Source: Dokdonella_A sp963775445
Lineage (GTDB): Bacteria; Pseudomonadota; Gammaproteobacteria; Xanthomonadales; Rhodanobacteraceae
DNA: 64,000 nt
NCBI GenBank assembly: GCA_963775445.1
Contig: CAVZIT010000006.1
Span: 806,001-870,000, forward strand
Direction of reading: 5' to 3'
Shown here: positions 52,643 to 61,378 of the stretch, one piece after another
How positions within the stretch are numbered: the stretch's first letter is position 1
Layout: the number at the start of each line of letters is the position of its first letter
Notes under the pieces: model-generated
What the model was told of the DNA's origin: nothing
Databases searched by the model: none
What the model saw: the letters and a program-made list of their open reading frames with translations, nothing else
Program-made: the position numbers and the translations under genes

Positions 52643-55618
52643 ATGGCAATGCCGCACGCATCGCTTGAACTCAATCTGCCGACCGGCGACACGGTGAAAA
52701 CCACCACCTGCTACATGTGCGCCTGTCGTTGTGGCATCCGCGTGCATCTGAAGGACGGACGCGTTCGTTATATCGACGGAAATCCGGCTCATCCGGTCAA
52801 TCGTGGCGTGATCTGTGCGAAAGGATCGGCCGGCATCAAGCAGCACTACTCGCCAGCCCGCCTTTCCAAGCCGCTGCTTCGTGTCGGCGAACGCGGGACC
52901 GGCGAGTTTCGCGAGATCGAATGGGACGAGGCGCTTGCGCTCGCAACCAAATGGCTCGGCGAGATACGCCGGCGCAATCCGGATGAACTCGCGTTCTTCA
53001 CCGGCCGCGACCAGTCGCAAGCGCTGACCGGCTGGTGGGCGCAGCAATTCGGCACCATCAACTACGCCGCGCACGGCGGTTTCTGTTCGGTCAACATGGC
53101 GGCGGCCGGCATGTACATGCTCGGCGGCAGCTTCTGGGAATTCGGCGAGCCTGATTGGGAACACACGAAATACCTGATGCTATGGGGCGTGGCCGAGGAC
53201 CACGACTCCAACCCGATCAAGCTGGGACTGGGCAAGCTCAAGGCACGCGGCGCGAAGATCGTCGCAATCAATCCGGTCCGTAGCGGCTACGGCGCGATCG
53301 CCGACGAATGGGTGCCGATCAATCCGGGCACCGATGGCTTGCTGGCCGGCGCACTGATCCATGAGTTGCTGCGCACTGACCGCGTCGATCTCGATTACCT
53401 GGTGCGCTACACCAACGCACACCACCTCGTGATCCGCGATCCGGGGGCGCCCGACGACGGGCTCATCGCGCGCGACGCCGACGATCATGCGTTGAGCTGG
53501 AATCGCGACCCCCGCGGCACGACGCATCTCTGCCGTGCCGACGCGACCGGAATTTCGCCTGCCATCGTCGGCGAATTCGCTTTACCTGATGGTCGCGTGG
53601 CCATACCGGCGTTCCAACTTGTTGCCGAACGCTTCCTCTCGAGCGAATACGCACCCGCGACCGTCAGCGAGCGGTGTGGTGTGTCCGCGACGACGATCCG
53701 CCGCCTCGCCGCCGAGCTTGCCGCGACGGCGTTCGACGAGGCGATCCGCCTGCCGCAGCCATGGACAGACACCAACGGCCAGGAGCACGCAGAAATGCTC
53801 GGCCGTCCGGTCGCAATGCACGCAATGCGCGGCATATCGGCCCATTCCAACGGGTTCCACACCTGCCGCACGCTGCACCTGTTGCAGATGCTGCTCGGCG
53901 CGATAGACACGCCCGGCAGTTTTCGTTATCAGCCGCCGTATCCGAAGGCGGTGCCGCCAGCAAATCGACCGGGCAAGTCACGCAAGGCCAATGGCGCACT
54001 GGACGCCAATCCGCTCGGATACGTCCACGGACCCGAGGATCTCCTGGTCGACGCGGGCGGCAAGCCACGGCGCATCGACAAGGCGTTTTCCTGGCAGCAT
54101 CCGCTCGCTGCGCACGGCATCATGCAGATGGTGATCCGCAATGCCTGGGCCGGCGATCCGTACCCGATCGACACGCTTTTCATGTTCATGTCGAACATGG
54201 GCTGGAACTCGGCGATGAACACCGGGGAGACCCGACGCATGCTGGCCGATCGCGATCCGGCCAGCGGCGAATACCGCATCCCCCACATTATCTATTCGGA
54301 CGCCTATATGTCCGAAATGGTCGCCTACGCCGATCTCGTGCTGCCCGACACGACGTACCTCGAAAGATACGATGCGATGAGTCTGCTGGATCGTCCGAGT
54401 TCGGATGCCGACTGCGCCGTCGATGGAATCAGGCGACCAGTGGTCGAACTGGACCGCGATGTGCGACCGTTCCAGGACGTGCTGCTCGATCTTGGCGCAC
54501 GACTCGGGCTGCCGGGCATGGTCGATGCCGATGGGCATGCGATCTATCCTCACGGTTACGCGCAGTACCTGATCGAACACGAGCGCAGTCCGGGCATCGG
54601 CCTTCTGGCAGGCTGGCGCGGCACGAACGGATCCGGGCGCGGCGTAGGCGCATCGAACCCGGACCAGCTTGCGCGCTATGCCGAGAACGATTGCTGCTGG
54701 CGCGATCCGGTCCCGGCATCCGCGCGCTATTACAAGATGGCCAATCGCGATTACCTCGAATGGGCCAGGTCACGCGGCTTCGTCGCGTCGACCGCCGCCG
54801 TTGTACTCGAGGTGTATTCGGAGCGGCTGCAACGTTTCCGGCTTGCGGCCCAGGGACACGGCTCAATGCAACCACCGGATACCGAACGCGAACGCGTCGC
54901 GCGCTACTTCGACCCGCTGCCATTCTGGTACCAGGGTGTAACTTCACTCGAGTTCGTCTCCGAAGAGCAGGGCAAGACCGCACATACGTTTGCGGACTCT
55001 TCGGAAACTTCACACGGGTCCCTCCGCGAAGAGCAAGACAAAACCGCACAACCATCTGCGGACACTTCACTGAGAGATCCGGATCCCGCCACGCCGGAGG
55101 AATATCCGTTGTGCGCGATCACGCAGCGCCCGATGTTCATGTACCACTCCTGGGGTTCGCAAAACACCTGGTTGCGCCAGATCGCGGCGCGCAATTTCCT
55201 CTACCTTCATCCCGATACGGCGGCGAGCCACGATATTTCGGACGACGATTGGGTGTGGCTCGAATCGCCGCACGCGCGGATTCGGGTGCAGGCGCGCTGC
55301 CATCGCGGTACCGCACCGGGGACGCTGTGGACCTGGAACGCGATCGGCAAGGCCAGGGGTGCCTGGAAACTGGCCGCTGACGCACCGGAGAATCGCAAGG
55401 GATTTCTGCTCAATCACCTGATCGGCGAATTGCTGCCGCCCAAGGGCAACACGCGCGAGCAGGCACCTGCTTTCGCCAATGCCGATCCGGTGACGGGACA
55501 GGCGGCGTGGTTCGATCTTCGCGTACGCCTCCGCCGCGCCGCCGACGCCCATGTGCCTGGACACGCAGTCGAACGGATCCTTGGCGAAGTGGCCCCCGGC
55601 GCACGGAGCGAGCCATGA
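52643..55618 (+). CDS. Molybdopterin-dependent oxidoreductase catalytic subunit (SoeA/PsrA-like)
   Basis: The 991-residue DMSO-reductase-family protein has a [4Fe-4S] site at Cys23, 26, 30 and 58, and Cys148 (G-G-F-C-S-V-N) as the likely Mo ligand. It shows no Tat signal, so it should be cytoplasmic like SoeA and unlike PsrA. The C-terminal cofactor domain (L-E-S-P-H-A-R-I-R-V-Q-A and W-T-W-N-A-I-G-K) is complete. Residues ~767-811 hold two in-frame copies of a DNA repeat absent from the expected fold. Followed by a permease, a four-cluster ferredoxin and a DmsC-type anchor, all overlapping or adjacent. Sulfite oxidation is the best guess; polysulfide, thiosulfate or arsenite chemistry is not excluded. 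Confidence 0.82.
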   Translation: MAMPHASLELNLPTGDTVKTTTCYMCACRCGIRVHLKDGRVRYIDGNPAHPVNRGVICAKGSAGIKQHYSPARLSKPLLRVGERGTGEFREIEWDEALALATKWLGEIRRRNPDELAFFTGRDQSQALTGWWAQQFGTINYAAHGGFCSVNMAAAGMYMLGGSFWEFGEPDWEHTKYLMLWGVAEDHDSNPIKLGLGKLKARGAKIVAINPVRSGYGAIADEWVPINPGTDGLLAGALIHELLRTDRVDLDYLVRYTNAHHLVIRDPGAPDDGLIARDADDHALSWNRDPRGTTHLCRADATGISPAIVGEFALPDGRVAIPAFQLVAERFLSSEYAPATVSERCGVSATTIRRLAAELAATAFDEAIRLPQPWTDTNGQEHAEMLGRPVAMHAMRGISAHSNGFHTCRTLHLLQMLLGAIDTPGSFRYQPPYPKAVPPANRPGKSRKANGALDANPLGYVHGPEDLLVDAGGKPRRIDKAFSWQHPLAAHGIMQMVIRNAWAGDPYPIDTLFMFMSNMGWNSAMNTGETRRMLADRDPASGEYRIPHIIYSDAYMSEMVAYADLVLPDTTYLERYDAMSLLDRPSSDADCAVDGIRRPVVELDRDVRPFQDVLLDLGARLGLPGMVDADGHAIYPHGYAQYLIEHERSPGIGLLAGWRGTNGSGRGVGASNPDQLARYAENDCCWRDPVPASARYYKMANRDYLEWARSRGFVASTAAVVLEVYSERLQRFRLAAQGHGSMQPPDTERERVARYFDPLPFWYQGVTSLEFVSEEQGKTAHTFADSSETSHGSLREEQDKTAQPSADTSLRDPDPATPEEYPLCAITQRPMFMYHSWGSQNTWLRQIAARNFLYLHPDTAASHDISDDDWVWLESPHARIRVQARCHRGTAPGTLWTWNAIGKARGAWKLAADAPENRKGFLLNHLIGELLPPKGNTREQAPAFANADPVTGQAAWFDLRVRLRRAADAHVPGHAVERILGEVAPGARSEP
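54941..55076. repeat. In-frame ~60-bp direct repeats within the molybdoenzyme gene
   Basis: Two similar units start at 54941 and 55007 (66 bases, 22 codons apart), each opening ACTTCAC. They share GAAGAGCA, CAA-ACCGCACA and TGCGGAC blocks; a third partial ACTTCAC start is at 55064. They encode the Glu/Lys/Thr/Ser-rich stretch S-E-E-Q-G-K-T-A-H ... R-E-E-Q-D-K-T-A-Q. It resembles an intergenic-type repeat that landed in frame. Confidence 0.8.
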
Positions 55619-57381
55619 CGTGGCAGGCCTGGGCAACGGTCGTAATCATCGCCGGGGCGATGGCGCTGTTCGCCAGCGAGAAATTGCGCATCGACCTGGT
55701 TGCGCTGATCACCCTTGGCGCCCTGATCGTGCTCGGAATCGTATCGCCGGACGAGGCGCTGGCGGGTTTCAGCAACGAGGCGACTGTCACGGTCGCGGCT
55801 ATGTTTGCGCTGAGCCTCGGCATCGAGCGCACCGGCGTGCTCGAGCCGCTCGGCCGTTTGCTTTCCAAGATCCGGCAACCGTGGCTGCTGACGCTCGCGT
55901 TGATGCTCGCGATTGCGCCGATGGGTGCGTTCATCAAGAACATCGCGCTGGTCGCGACCTTCCTGCCGCTTGCGCTGCGCGTATGCGCGCGCTCCAACAC
56001 CTCGCCTGCACGCGTGCTGATGCCGATGGCCTATGCCGCGCAGATGGGCGGCGTATGCACGCTGATCGGCACCTCGTCGAACCTGCTTGCCGACAGCCTG
56101 GCGCGCAAGCATGGCCTGCCCGGTTTCGGCGTATTCGAATTCACCGGGCTCGGGGCCTTGCTGGCGATCGGCGGCATTGTCTACATCATGGTGATCGGGC
56201 GCTGGCTGCTGCCGCGGCAAATCGATACTGCTCCGGCAGGCGACATGCCGATCGGCAAATACGTGACCGAACTCAAGATCACCGGAGGCTCGGATCTGGT
56301 GGACCACACCATCGCCGATGCCAAACTCGGGGAGAAATTCGGCGTGTACGCGCTCGAACTGCTGCGCGGAGATCGGCACATGTGGTCGCCGCGCTCACAG
56401 AAACTCGAAGTCGGCGACGTGCTGTTGATTCGCGGCGAGTGGGACAAGATCGAGGATTTCCGCAAAAGCGCGGATCTCGAAATCGATCCTGAAGACCGTT
56501 ATGGCAAGGATGACCGCAAGGCGCGCGTGCTCGCCGAAGTCATGGTGACACCGGCCAGTACGCTGGAAGGCCGCAGCCTGAGCGAGCTCGATTTCCAGTG
56601 GCACTACGATGCGATCGCGCTGGCCATTCATCGGCGTGGACACATCCTGCGCGAAAAGATCAAGACCGTGCGGCTCGAAGTCGGCGACGTGCTGATGCTG
56701 CTGGTGACCGAGGCGACGATGCCCAAGCTGCGCGGCGACGATCGCTTCATCGTGCTCAGCGAACGCGAGGATTCGAGTCGGATGCCACGGCGCGCGCTGG
56801 TCGCGATCGCGATCATGCTCGCGGTGGTCGTCACCTCGGGCCTGCGCTGGCTGCCGATTCCGATTGCCGCGATTTGCGGTGCAGTGGCCATGGCGCTGAC
56901 CGGCTGCTTTGGCCGCAAGGACGTCTACGAGGGCATGGACTGGAAGATCATCATCCTGCTCGGCGCGATCCTGCCGCTCGGCACGGCGATCGAGAAGACC
57001 GGCCTTTCACACGTGGTGGTGAATGCGGGGATGAGCGTGGTCGGCGATCATGGCCCGTTGATGGCGCTCGGCATGGTGTACCTGGTCACCGCGTTGCTGA
57101 CCGAACTGATGGGGCACAATCCGTCCGTCGTGCTGATGGTCGGCATTGCCTTCTCGGTTGCACAGGCGGTACATGCCGATCCGCATCCATTCGTCGTTGC
57201 GGTCGCGTTCGCCGCTGCCACCTCGTTCGCGACGCCGGTCGGTTACCCGACCAACACCATGGTGTACTACGCTGGCGGATACAAGTTCACCGATTTCATG
57301 AAAGTCGGCATTCCGCTCATCGTGCTGTTTTGCGCGTTGTCCCTGCTGCTGATCCCGTACTTCTGGCCTTTTCATCCATGA
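55615..57381 (+). CDS. SLC13-family permease with two TrkA-C (RCK-C) domains
   Basis: The 588-residue product has about ten membrane helices in two halves separated by two cytoplasmic TrkA-C domains (~residues 210-295 and 300-385, each ending L-E-V-G-D-V-L). Each half carries an SLC13/anion-permease re-entrant motif (G-G-V-C-T-L-I-G-T-S-S-N-L and S-F-A-T-P-V-G-Y-P-T-N). Relatives include SAC1/sulfate-type and divalent-anion transporters. It overlaps the molybdoenzyme by ATGA and the ferredoxin by ATGA, so it is an integral operon member. Export or uptake of sulfate, sulfite or a related oxyanion is inferred. Confidence 0.88.
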   Translation: MTWQAWATVVIIAGAMALFASEKLRIDLVALITLGALIVLGIVSPDEALAGFSNEATVTVAAMFALSLGIERTGVLEPLGRLLSKIRQPWLLTLALMLAIAPMGAFIKNIALVATFLPLALRVCARSNTSPARVLMPMAYAAQMGGVCTLIGTSSNLLADSLARKHGLPGFGVFEFTGLGALLAIGGIVYIMVIGRWLLPRQIDTAPAGDMPIGKYVTELKITGGSDLVDHTIADAKLGEKFGVYALELLRGDRHMWSPRSQKLEVGDVLLIRGEWDKIEDFRKSADLEIDPEDRYGKDDRKARVLAEVMVTPASTLEGRSLSELDFQWHYDAIALAIHRRGHILREKIKTVRLEVGDVLMLLVTEATMPKLRGDDRFIVLSEREDSSRMPRRALVAIAIMLAVVVTSGLRWLPIPIAAICGAVAMALTGCFGRKDVYEGMDWKIIILLGAILPLGTAIEKTGLSHVVVNAGMSVVGDHGPLMALGMVYLVTALLTELMGHNPSVVLMVGIAFSVAQAVHADPHPFVVAVAFAAATSFATPVGYPTNTMVYYAGGYKFTDFMKVGIPLIVLFCALSLLLIPYFWPFHP

Positions 57382-58142
57382 CCTCGCTCCCTGCGACGGC
57401 CGCGACCAAGCTCGGCCTCGTCATCGATCTCGACACCTGCGTCGGCTGCCATGCCTGCGCGGTTGCCTGCAAGGAGTGGAACGACGGCGGCCAGTTCGGT
57501 CCGCTGCCGGACGAGGACACGCTGGGCGCGAAACCGGATGGTGTGTGGTTCAACCGGGTGCATAGCTACGAGGTCGAGCCTCCAGCGGGACAAGTTGGCC
57601 ATGGCGAAATCGCGCTGACCATGCATTTCCCGCGATCGTGCCTGCACTGCGAAACACCCGACTGCGTCACGGTGTGCCCGACCGGCGCGAGCTACAAGCG
57701 CACCGAGGACGGCATCGTGCTGGTCGATGCCGACAAATGCATCGGCTGCCAGTTGTGCGCCTGGGCTTGCCCGTACGGAGCCCGTGAGTTCAACGAGCAC
57801 CATGGCGTGATGCAGAAATGCACCCTGTGCGTCGATCGCATCTATAACGATACGCTCGACCCGGCCGATCGTCAGCCCGCCTGTGTAGCCGCGTGCCCGA
57901 CACGCGCGCGCCATTTCGGTGATCTGGGAAACGAGGATTCGCCAATCTCGAAATTGGTCGCCGAACGCAACGGCTACGCGTTGATGCCCGAATTCGGTTA
58001 CGCCCCGGTAAATCGCTATTTGCCGCCGCGCCCGCGCCGCACGCGAACGACTGCGCGTGATGCCGTTCGCGATGATGAACCGTTCGACTCGAGCCGATTG
58101 CCCGGTGTACTGCGCTGGCTCGACCGTGTGCTGACCCGTTAG
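57378..58142 (+). CDS. Four-cluster 4Fe-4S ferredoxin subunit (SoeB/DmsB-like)
   Basis: The 254-residue product has four cysteine groups: C-V-G-C-H-A-C-A-V-A-C, C-L-H-C-E-T-P-D-C-V-T-V-C-P, C-I-G-C-Q-L-C-A-W-A-C-P and C-T-L-C ... C-V-A-A-C-P. This is the DmsB/PsrB pattern for four [4Fe-4S] clusters. It carries electrons between the Mo subunit and the membrane anchor. It overlaps the permease gene by 4 bases and has no Tat signal, consistent with a cytoplasmic complex. Confidence 0.92.
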   Translation: MTSLPATAATKLGLVIDLDTCVGCHACAVACKEWNDGGQFGPLPDEDTLGAKPDGVWFNRVHSYEVEPPAGQVGHGEIALTMHFPRSCLHCETPDCVTVCPTGASYKRTEDGIVLVDADKCIGCQLCAWACPYGAREFNEHHGVMQKCTLCVDRIYNDTLDPADRQPACVAACPTRARHFGDLGNEDSPISKLVAERNGYALMPEFGYAPVNRYLPPRPRRTRTTARDAVRDDEPFDSSRLPGVLRWLDRVLTR

Positions 58143-58146
58143 ACCG

Positions 58147-59088
58147 GTGCGGCCGACCGTTTCCCTCGTGTTGTTCACAAGCCTCTCCGGGGCGGGCTAC
58201 GGGTTGTGGTTCCTGATCGGCGCGGGGATCGCGCTCGACGTGTATCCGCCGGGGCGCGGTGCGTTGCTGGTTCCGCTCGCGCTGGGTTTCGTTCTGACCT
58301 CGGCAGGTCTGCTTGCTTCGCTCGCGCATCTTGGCAAACCGTTGCGTGCCTGGCGCGCGCTGAGCCAGTGGCGAAGCTCCTGGCTTTCGCGCGAGGGCGT
58401 TTCGGCGCTGGTCTGCGTGCCGATCGTATTGCTGCTGACGGTCCTCACGAGCAAGCTGCACTACGGTGCGGGAATCCGTCTCGGCTTCGCCGTGCTCGCG
58501 ACCATGTCGGCTCTCACCGTGTTCTGCACCTCGCGCATCTACTCTTCCCTCAAGACCGTGCGCGCCTGGCACGACCTACGTGTGTTGCCCCTGTACGTGC
58601 TGCTCGCGCTTGAAACCGGAGGACTTTGTCTGTGGGCACTGCGCAGCCGTCATCTCCCGGCCGGTGGCCGCGGCTGGGCATGGTTGATCGCACTCGTCGC
58701 GATCATCATTACGGCGGCGATGGTGCAGCTTGCCTACTGGCGGCGTCTCGAGCGCATGCCGCGCACAACGGCGGGTGTCGCGACGGGTCTCGATCGTTTC
58801 GGCGAGGTGCGCTCGTTCGAGGCGCCAGCGACTGAGGAGAATTACCTGATCCGGGAAATGGGATTCGCGCTCGCGCGTCGCCATGCCGTTCTGTTGAGGC
58901 AAGCGACGCGCTATCTATTGTTCTTCGTTCCATTGTTTGCGCTCGGCGCAACAGCCGTCGCGCCGAGGTGCGCCCCGTTGGTCGCGGTGACTGCCGCGAT
59001 CTGCGCGTTATGCGGTGTCTTCGTCCAGCGCTGGCTGTTCTTCGCCGAAGCCCGGCATGTAGTCGTCGCCTACTACGGTCAAGTTTGA
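58147..59088 (+). CDS. DmsC/SoeC-type quinone-interacting membrane anchor
   Basis: The 313-residue product from GTG 58147 (4 bases after the previous stop) has eight or so membrane helices. The H-L-G-K-P-L-R-A-W-R-A-L-S-Q-W-R-S-S-W-L motif typical of the DmsC family sits between helices 2 and 3. It should anchor the Mo/Fe-S subunits and exchange electrons with the quinone pool. It is the last gene of the operon and a terminator follows at 59170. Confidence 0.88.
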   Translation: MRPTVSLVLFTSLSGAGYGLWFLIGAGIALDVYPPGRGALLVPLALGFVLTSAGLLASLAHLGKPLRAWRALSQWRSSWLSREGVSALVCVPIVLLLTVLTSKLHYGAGIRLGFAVLATMSALTVFCTSRIYSSLKTVRAWHDLRVLPLYVLLALETGGLCLWALRSRHLPAGGRGWAWLIALVAIIITAAMVQLAYWRRLERMPRTTAGVATGLDRFGEVRSFEAPATEENYLIREMGFALARRHAVLLRQATRYLLFFVPLFALGATAVAPRCAPLVAVTAAICALCGVFVQRWLFFAEARHVVVAYYGQV

Positions 59089-59169
59089 CGGCAGAGGGGC
59101 GACGGACTCGCAGGAAATCCGCGGGCGTATTCACTTCGTGTTCACGGCTTGCCGCTAGCATGCAGCGTT

Positions 59170-59200
59170 CCGCAATGCCTCACGCTTGCGGTTTTTTTTT
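59170..59200 (+). terminator. Intrinsic terminator after the molybdoenzyme operon
   Basis: CCGCAA (59170-59175) pairs with TTGCGG (59186-59191), followed by nine T (59192-59200). It ends the operon about 80 bases after the DmsC-type gene and just before the DUF481 gene's ribosome site. Confidence 0.75.
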
Positions 59201-59218
59201 GCCTCGCGAGGATCCCCG

Positions 59219-60046
59219 ATGTCAAGAATGCACACGTCAAGAGATTACTTTGCAGGACGGGCCCTGCTGACGGCCGCTGTGCTCGTCGCACTGCCCGCGG
59301 CCGCGCAAGCCGACGATGGCTGGTCCGGGTCGGGCGAATTCGGTTTGGTGGCATCGCGCGGCAATACCCGATCGGAAAACGTCAACGCGAAACTCCAGTT
59401 CAAGAAGGAAGACGATACCTGGAAGGACAACATCTTCTTCAATGCGCTGCGCAGCAAGGGCGAAATCACTTCGACGACCATCCAGGACGGAGTGCCGGTC
59501 AGTCAATCGACTTATCAGTTGACCGCCAATCGCTACGAAGCTGGCGCATCCGCCGGCTACAAGCTTGATGAGCGCAGCTACATCGTCGGCGCATTGCGTT
59601 ACGAGAACGATGATTTTTCCCCATTCAACTACCAGGCTGTCGGCTCGATCGGTTATGGTTATACCTTGATCAAGAATCAGCGCACCGAGCTGAGTCTTGA
59701 AATCGGTCCCGGCTACAAGCGATTCCAGCCCATCGATTTCGTGCAGACCATGGGTGACCCGCCCGTTTCGGTGCTGGTGCATCCGGACAGCGAAGGGGAA
59801 GTGGTTGGCCGCGGGCTGGTGACGTTCAAACATCAACTGACCGACACCACGTCGTTCCAGAACACCCTTCTCACCGAGGCCGGCAGCAGCAATACATTCG
59901 TGCAGAACGATGCCGGTCTCTCGGTGAGCGTCAACAAGACGATTGCCCTGAAGCTCGGATATCAATTGCGCCACAATTCGGACACCGGGCCCGGCGTCAA
60001 GAACACCGATCAGCTCATAACGACCAATCTGGTATTCAATTTCTGA
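59219..60046 (+). CDS. DUF481 outer-membrane-type beta-barrel protein (YdiY-like)
   Basis: The 275-residue product from ATG 59219 (GAGG upstream) has a signal peptide ending A-A-A-Q-A-D-D. G-S-G-E-F-G-L-V-A-S-R-G-N-T-R-S-E-N begins the DUF481 domain. Alternating amphipathic strands and a final L-V-F-N-F aromatic residue are as expected of an outer-membrane barrel. DUF481 proteins are salt- or acid-induced in some bacteria; function otherwise unknown. It stands alone behind the terminator at 59170. Confidence 0.88.
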   Translation: MSRMHTSRDYFAGRALLTAAVLVALPAAAQADDGWSGSGEFGLVASRGNTRSENVNAKLQFKKEDDTWKDNIFFNALRSKGEITSTTIQDGVPVSQSTYQLTANRYEAGASAGYKLDERSYIVGALRYENDDFSPFNYQAVGSIGYGYTLIKNQRTELSLEIGPGYKRFQPIDFVQTMGDPPVSVLVHPDSEGEVVGRGLVTFKHQLTDTTSFQNTLLTEAGSSNTFVQNDAGLSVSVNKTIALKLGYQLRHNSDTGPGVKNTDQLITTNLVFNF

Positions 60047-60105
60047 TCGCGAGCGGTGATCGGGTTGCGCCGACAAGCGATACATCGAGGCGGCTTTTGA
60101 TTTTG

Positions 60106-60190
60106 GTGCCGGACACGGTGTCCGGCACTAGACCTTTTGGTTCCTTTTGGGGCAATGCCAAAAGGAACGCGCTCGCCGCTGAGGCGAGCG
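60106..60190. repeat. Cluster of three perfect hairpins
   Basis: 60106-60128 is an 11-bp perfect palindrome around one base (GTGCCGGACAC). 60140-60168 is an 11-bp stem (GTTCCTTTTGG) with a 7-base loop. 60170-60190 is an 8-bp stem (CGCTCGCC) with a 5-base loop. They fill much of the 312-base gap between DUF481 and hemC (60047-60358), where no gene was seen. They likely serve as transcript ends or are dispersed intergenic repeats. Confidence 0.8.
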
Positions 60191-60358
60191 GAACACCGGC
60201 GAAAGGGTGGCATCAGGCGAGAGAAGCGAGTCGGCAAAACGCCCAGACGACCACGCTCGCCCCTACGGCAAGCGGAATCTCCGCGCCAGCATCATTGAGG
60301 GTGAAAAAAGCGAAGGACCACATCCCGCACCGCAAACAAGACCACAACCGCCCCGCAG

Positions 60359-61276
60359 TCAGCGCGGCAACATCGCGCCCGCACCCATCGCGAGCAACTG
60401 GTGCGCCACGGTGCGACCCAGGTCATCGGGACTGTCGGCGCTGCCTCGTGCTTCGGCACGCAGCACGCGTCCGCTGGCGGCGTCGCCAACCAAACCCCAG
60501 AGGACCAGGCCGGTTTCCGACTCGACGCAGTAGCCGCCAATCGGGACGTTGCAACTTCCGTGCAGGCGTCGCGTCATTGCCCGCTCCGCGCTGACGCAGC
60601 GACGCGACTGGGCATCATCGAGCGGGCGCAGCAGTGCGCCGATGGCATCGTCTCCCACTCGCATTTCCACGGCAATGGCGCCTTGCGCGACCGCCGGAAG
60701 CCAGTCCGGCGGGGTCAACCGCGCACGGATGCGCTCGCCGAGACCGAGGCGCTCAAGCCCCGCGCAAGCGAGAATGATCGCGTCGTATTCGCCCGCGTCG
60801 AGCTTGGCCAGCCGCGTATTCACGTTGCCGCGCAGGTCGGCAATTTTCAGATCGGGACGTACCGAGCGCAATTGCGCCTGGCGGCGCAGAGAGGACGTGC
60901 CTACGCGCCCCGCGCGCGGCACATCATCGAGGCGCAAATGGCGCGTACTGACGAAAGCGTCAGCGGGATCGGCGCGCTCAAGGACCGCGCCGATGGCGAA
61001 CCCGGGCTCCAGGTCCATCGGCACGTCCTTTAGCGAGTGCACTGCAATATCGGCGCGATCGTTCAGCAGCGCGATCTCGAGTTCCTTGAGAAACAATCCC
61101 TTGCCGCCGATCTCGGACAGCGGGCGATCCAGCGTTTCGTCGCCACGCGTCGACATCGGCACCAGGCCCACCTCGCATTCCGGATGCATCGCACGAAGGC
61201 GCGCCGCGACATGTTCGGCCTGCCACAATGCGAGCGCGCTGCGGCGAGTGGCAATGCGCAGGAGTCGGTATGTCAT
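60359..61276 (-). CDS. hemC: Hydroxymethylbilane synthase (porphobilinogen deaminase)
   Basis: The 305-residue product has R-I-A-T-R-R-S-A-L-A-L-W-Q-A (N-terminal signature) and H-S-L-K-D-V-P. The cofactor-binding Cys is in L-H-G-S-C-N-V-P-I-G-G-Y, which holds the dipyrromethane. It polymerises four porphobilinogens in tetrapyrrole synthesis in the cytoplasm. It follows algZ-algR in the same direction, the order also seen in Pseudomonas and xanthomonads. No hemD follows here. Confidence 0.95.
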   Translation of the reverse strand: MTYRLLRIATRRSALALWQAEHVAARLRAMHPECEVGLVPMSTRGDETLDRPLSEIGGKGLFLKELEIALLNDRADIAVHSLKDVPMDLEPGFAIGAVLERADPADAFVSTRHLRLDDVPRAGRVGTSSLRRQAQLRSVRPDLKIADLRGNVNTRLAKLDAGEYDAIILACAGLERLGLGERIRARLTPPDWLPAVAQGAIAVEMRVGDDAIGALLRPLDDAQSRRCVSAERAMTRRLHGSCNVPIGGYCVESETGLVLWGLVGDAASGRVLRAEARGSADSPDDLGRTVAHQLLAMGAGAMLPR

Positions 61277-61378
61277 GCCGGCACAAGGCGATCGGACGGG
61301 GGACGAAAGCTTAGCAGGCCGCGATCGTCCACATCGCCGAATTGGCTTGCATGAAATTTGTCGCCAGCGAGCGCTCCC

